Part shown: positions 5,037-5,614 of the stretch, one piece after another
Layout of the letters: each line of letters starts with the position of its first letter
Position numbering within the stretch: the stretch's first letter is position 1
Assembly: GCA_013330385.1 (NCBI GenBank)
Contig: DUIL01000018.1
Span: forward strand, 1-5,614
Length of the DNA stretch: 5,614 nucleotides
Source: Candidatus Thalassarchaeaceae archaeon
GTDB taxonomy: Archaea; Thermoplasmatota; Poseidoniia; Poseidoniales; Thalassarchaeaceae
Direction: 5' to 3'
Program-made: the position numbers and the translations under genes
The notes under the pieces: model-generated
What the model was told of the DNA's origin: nothing
What the model saw: the letters and a program-made list of their open reading frames with translations, nothing else
Databases searched by the model: none

Positions 5037-5614
5037 ATGGGTAAGCGTACACGTTCACAACGCCGTGGTTCTAGTCCAAAGAATCGCGTATCAAGCCACA
5101 GATTCCCTGCAGCTAACCGTCTTCCTCGCGTGAGTGAGAAGATGGGTGAAGTCACAGATCTTGTTCACAGTGCAGCACACACCGCGCCCCTCGCGCGCGT
5201 GAAGTTTGAGGATGGCACCATAGCTCATGTTGCTGCACCTGAGGGTGTATCCGTAGGTCAGGAACTTGCCTTCGGGAAAAATGTTAGCCTTAGACCCGGA
5301 AATGTCACGAATCTCTCTGAAATACCAGAAGGGACTCCAATTTGTAATGTTGAGGGCCGACCTGGAGATGGAGGCAAATTTGCTCGCTCGGGTGGTAATT
5401 CAGCAACTCTCGAAACTCGAATGGGGGACAGAGTAAGAGTCCGCCTTCCAAGTGGTTCTCTCAAAGACCTCCCTGCAGCCTGCAGAGCCACCATTGGTGT
5501 TCTTGCAGGACATGGACGTACTGAGAAGCCATTGATGAAGGCCGGTGCAGCCCATTATCGAGCAAAGGCTCGAGGAAAACTCTACCCAACAGTCAGTGGT
5601 GTTGCAATGAACCC
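5037..5614 (+). CDS. rpl2: Large-subunit ribosomal protein uL2 (5' part, cut by window edge)
   Basis: The first 192 residues of uL2, a universal 23S rRNA-binding protein near the peptidyl transferase centre, needed for subunit association. Signatures: basic N-terminus MGKRTRSQRRG (1-11), the beta-barrel part with VKFEDGTIAHVAAPEG (55-70), GKNVSLRPGNV (80-90), PEGTPICNVEGRPGDGG (97-113), ARSGGNSA (116-123), RVRLPSGSLKDLPAACRATIG (134-154), AGHGRTEKPLMKAG (157-170) and GVAMN (188-192). The reading stops just before the position where the conserved VDHPHGGG segment of the catalytic-centre loop would follow. The archaeal family runs to about 240 residues, so roughly 45-50 are missing. In the usual archaeal order uS19, uL22 and uS3 should come next. 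Confidence 0.96.
   Translation, partial: MGKRTRSQRRGSSPKNRVSSHRFPAANRLPRVSEKMGEVTDLVHSAAHTAPLARVKFEDGTIAHVAAPEGVSVGQELAFGKNVSLRPGNVTNLSEIPEGTPICNVEGRPGDGGKFARSGGNSATLETRMGDRVRVRLPSGSLKDLPAACRATIGVLAGHGRTEKPLMKAGAAHYRAKARGKLYPTVSGVAMN

Noticed and set aside
2606..5494. Other open frames overlapping the ribosomal genes (minus 2606-2803, 3047-3274, 4422-4703, 5258-5494; plus 4103-4453, 4918-5133)
   Set aside because: They are shadows of rpl3, rpl4, rpl23 and rpl2 in other frames with no family signatures.
1..5614. CRISPR array, insertion sequence, phage or defence system
   Set aside because: No regularly spaced repeats, transposase, integrase or unexplained large gene is present; the window is fully accounted for by hef and the ribosomal cluster.

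Overview
The window is archaeal. It carries the first four genes of the archaeal S10-type ribosomal protein cluster in the standard order uL3, uL4, uL23, uL2, all on the plus strand. A Hef-type helicase/nuclease gene lies head-to-head with them on the minus strand. Hef fusions of an SF2 helicase with an ERCC4 nuclease are a euryarchaeal hallmark. The moderate GC content, strong Shine-Dalgarno use inside the operon and divergent uL3 sequence suggest an uncultured euryarchaeon, perhaps a marine Thermoplasmatota/Poseidoniales-like lineage. That placement is inference and was not tested by a search.

Layout: positions 1-2474 (minus strand) hold a hef gene whose 3' end runs off the left edge. It has the helicase core, the ERCC4 nuclease domain and the start of the helix-hairpin-helix region. 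Positions 2475-2768 are a 294-base divergent intergenic region with no convincing gene but much inverted-repeat structure. Positions 2769-5614 (plus strand) hold rpl3, rpl4, rpl23 and the 5' part of rpl2, separated by only 4, 5 and 12 bases, each with its own ribosome binding site. The operon surely continues to the right, since rpl2 is cut at residue 192.

The four ribosomal proteins are large-subunit components and are almost certainly co-transcribed. Hef acts in replication-fork repair. The two transcription units share only the intergenic region, so any link between them is regulatory at most.

The most interesting signal is in the uL3 leader. One element (2741-2747) can pair with an upstream partner, leaving the rpl3 Shine-Dalgarno free, or with a downstream partner that overlaps the Shine-Dalgarno. 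This layout resembles a translational switch for the operon, but it is a reading by eye with no folding energies or comparative support. The uL3 tip loop that normally carries the conserved archaeal/eukaryotic Trp-His-Pro-Ala is also replaced. No CRISPR array, mobile element, convincing tRNA or novel defence system is visible.
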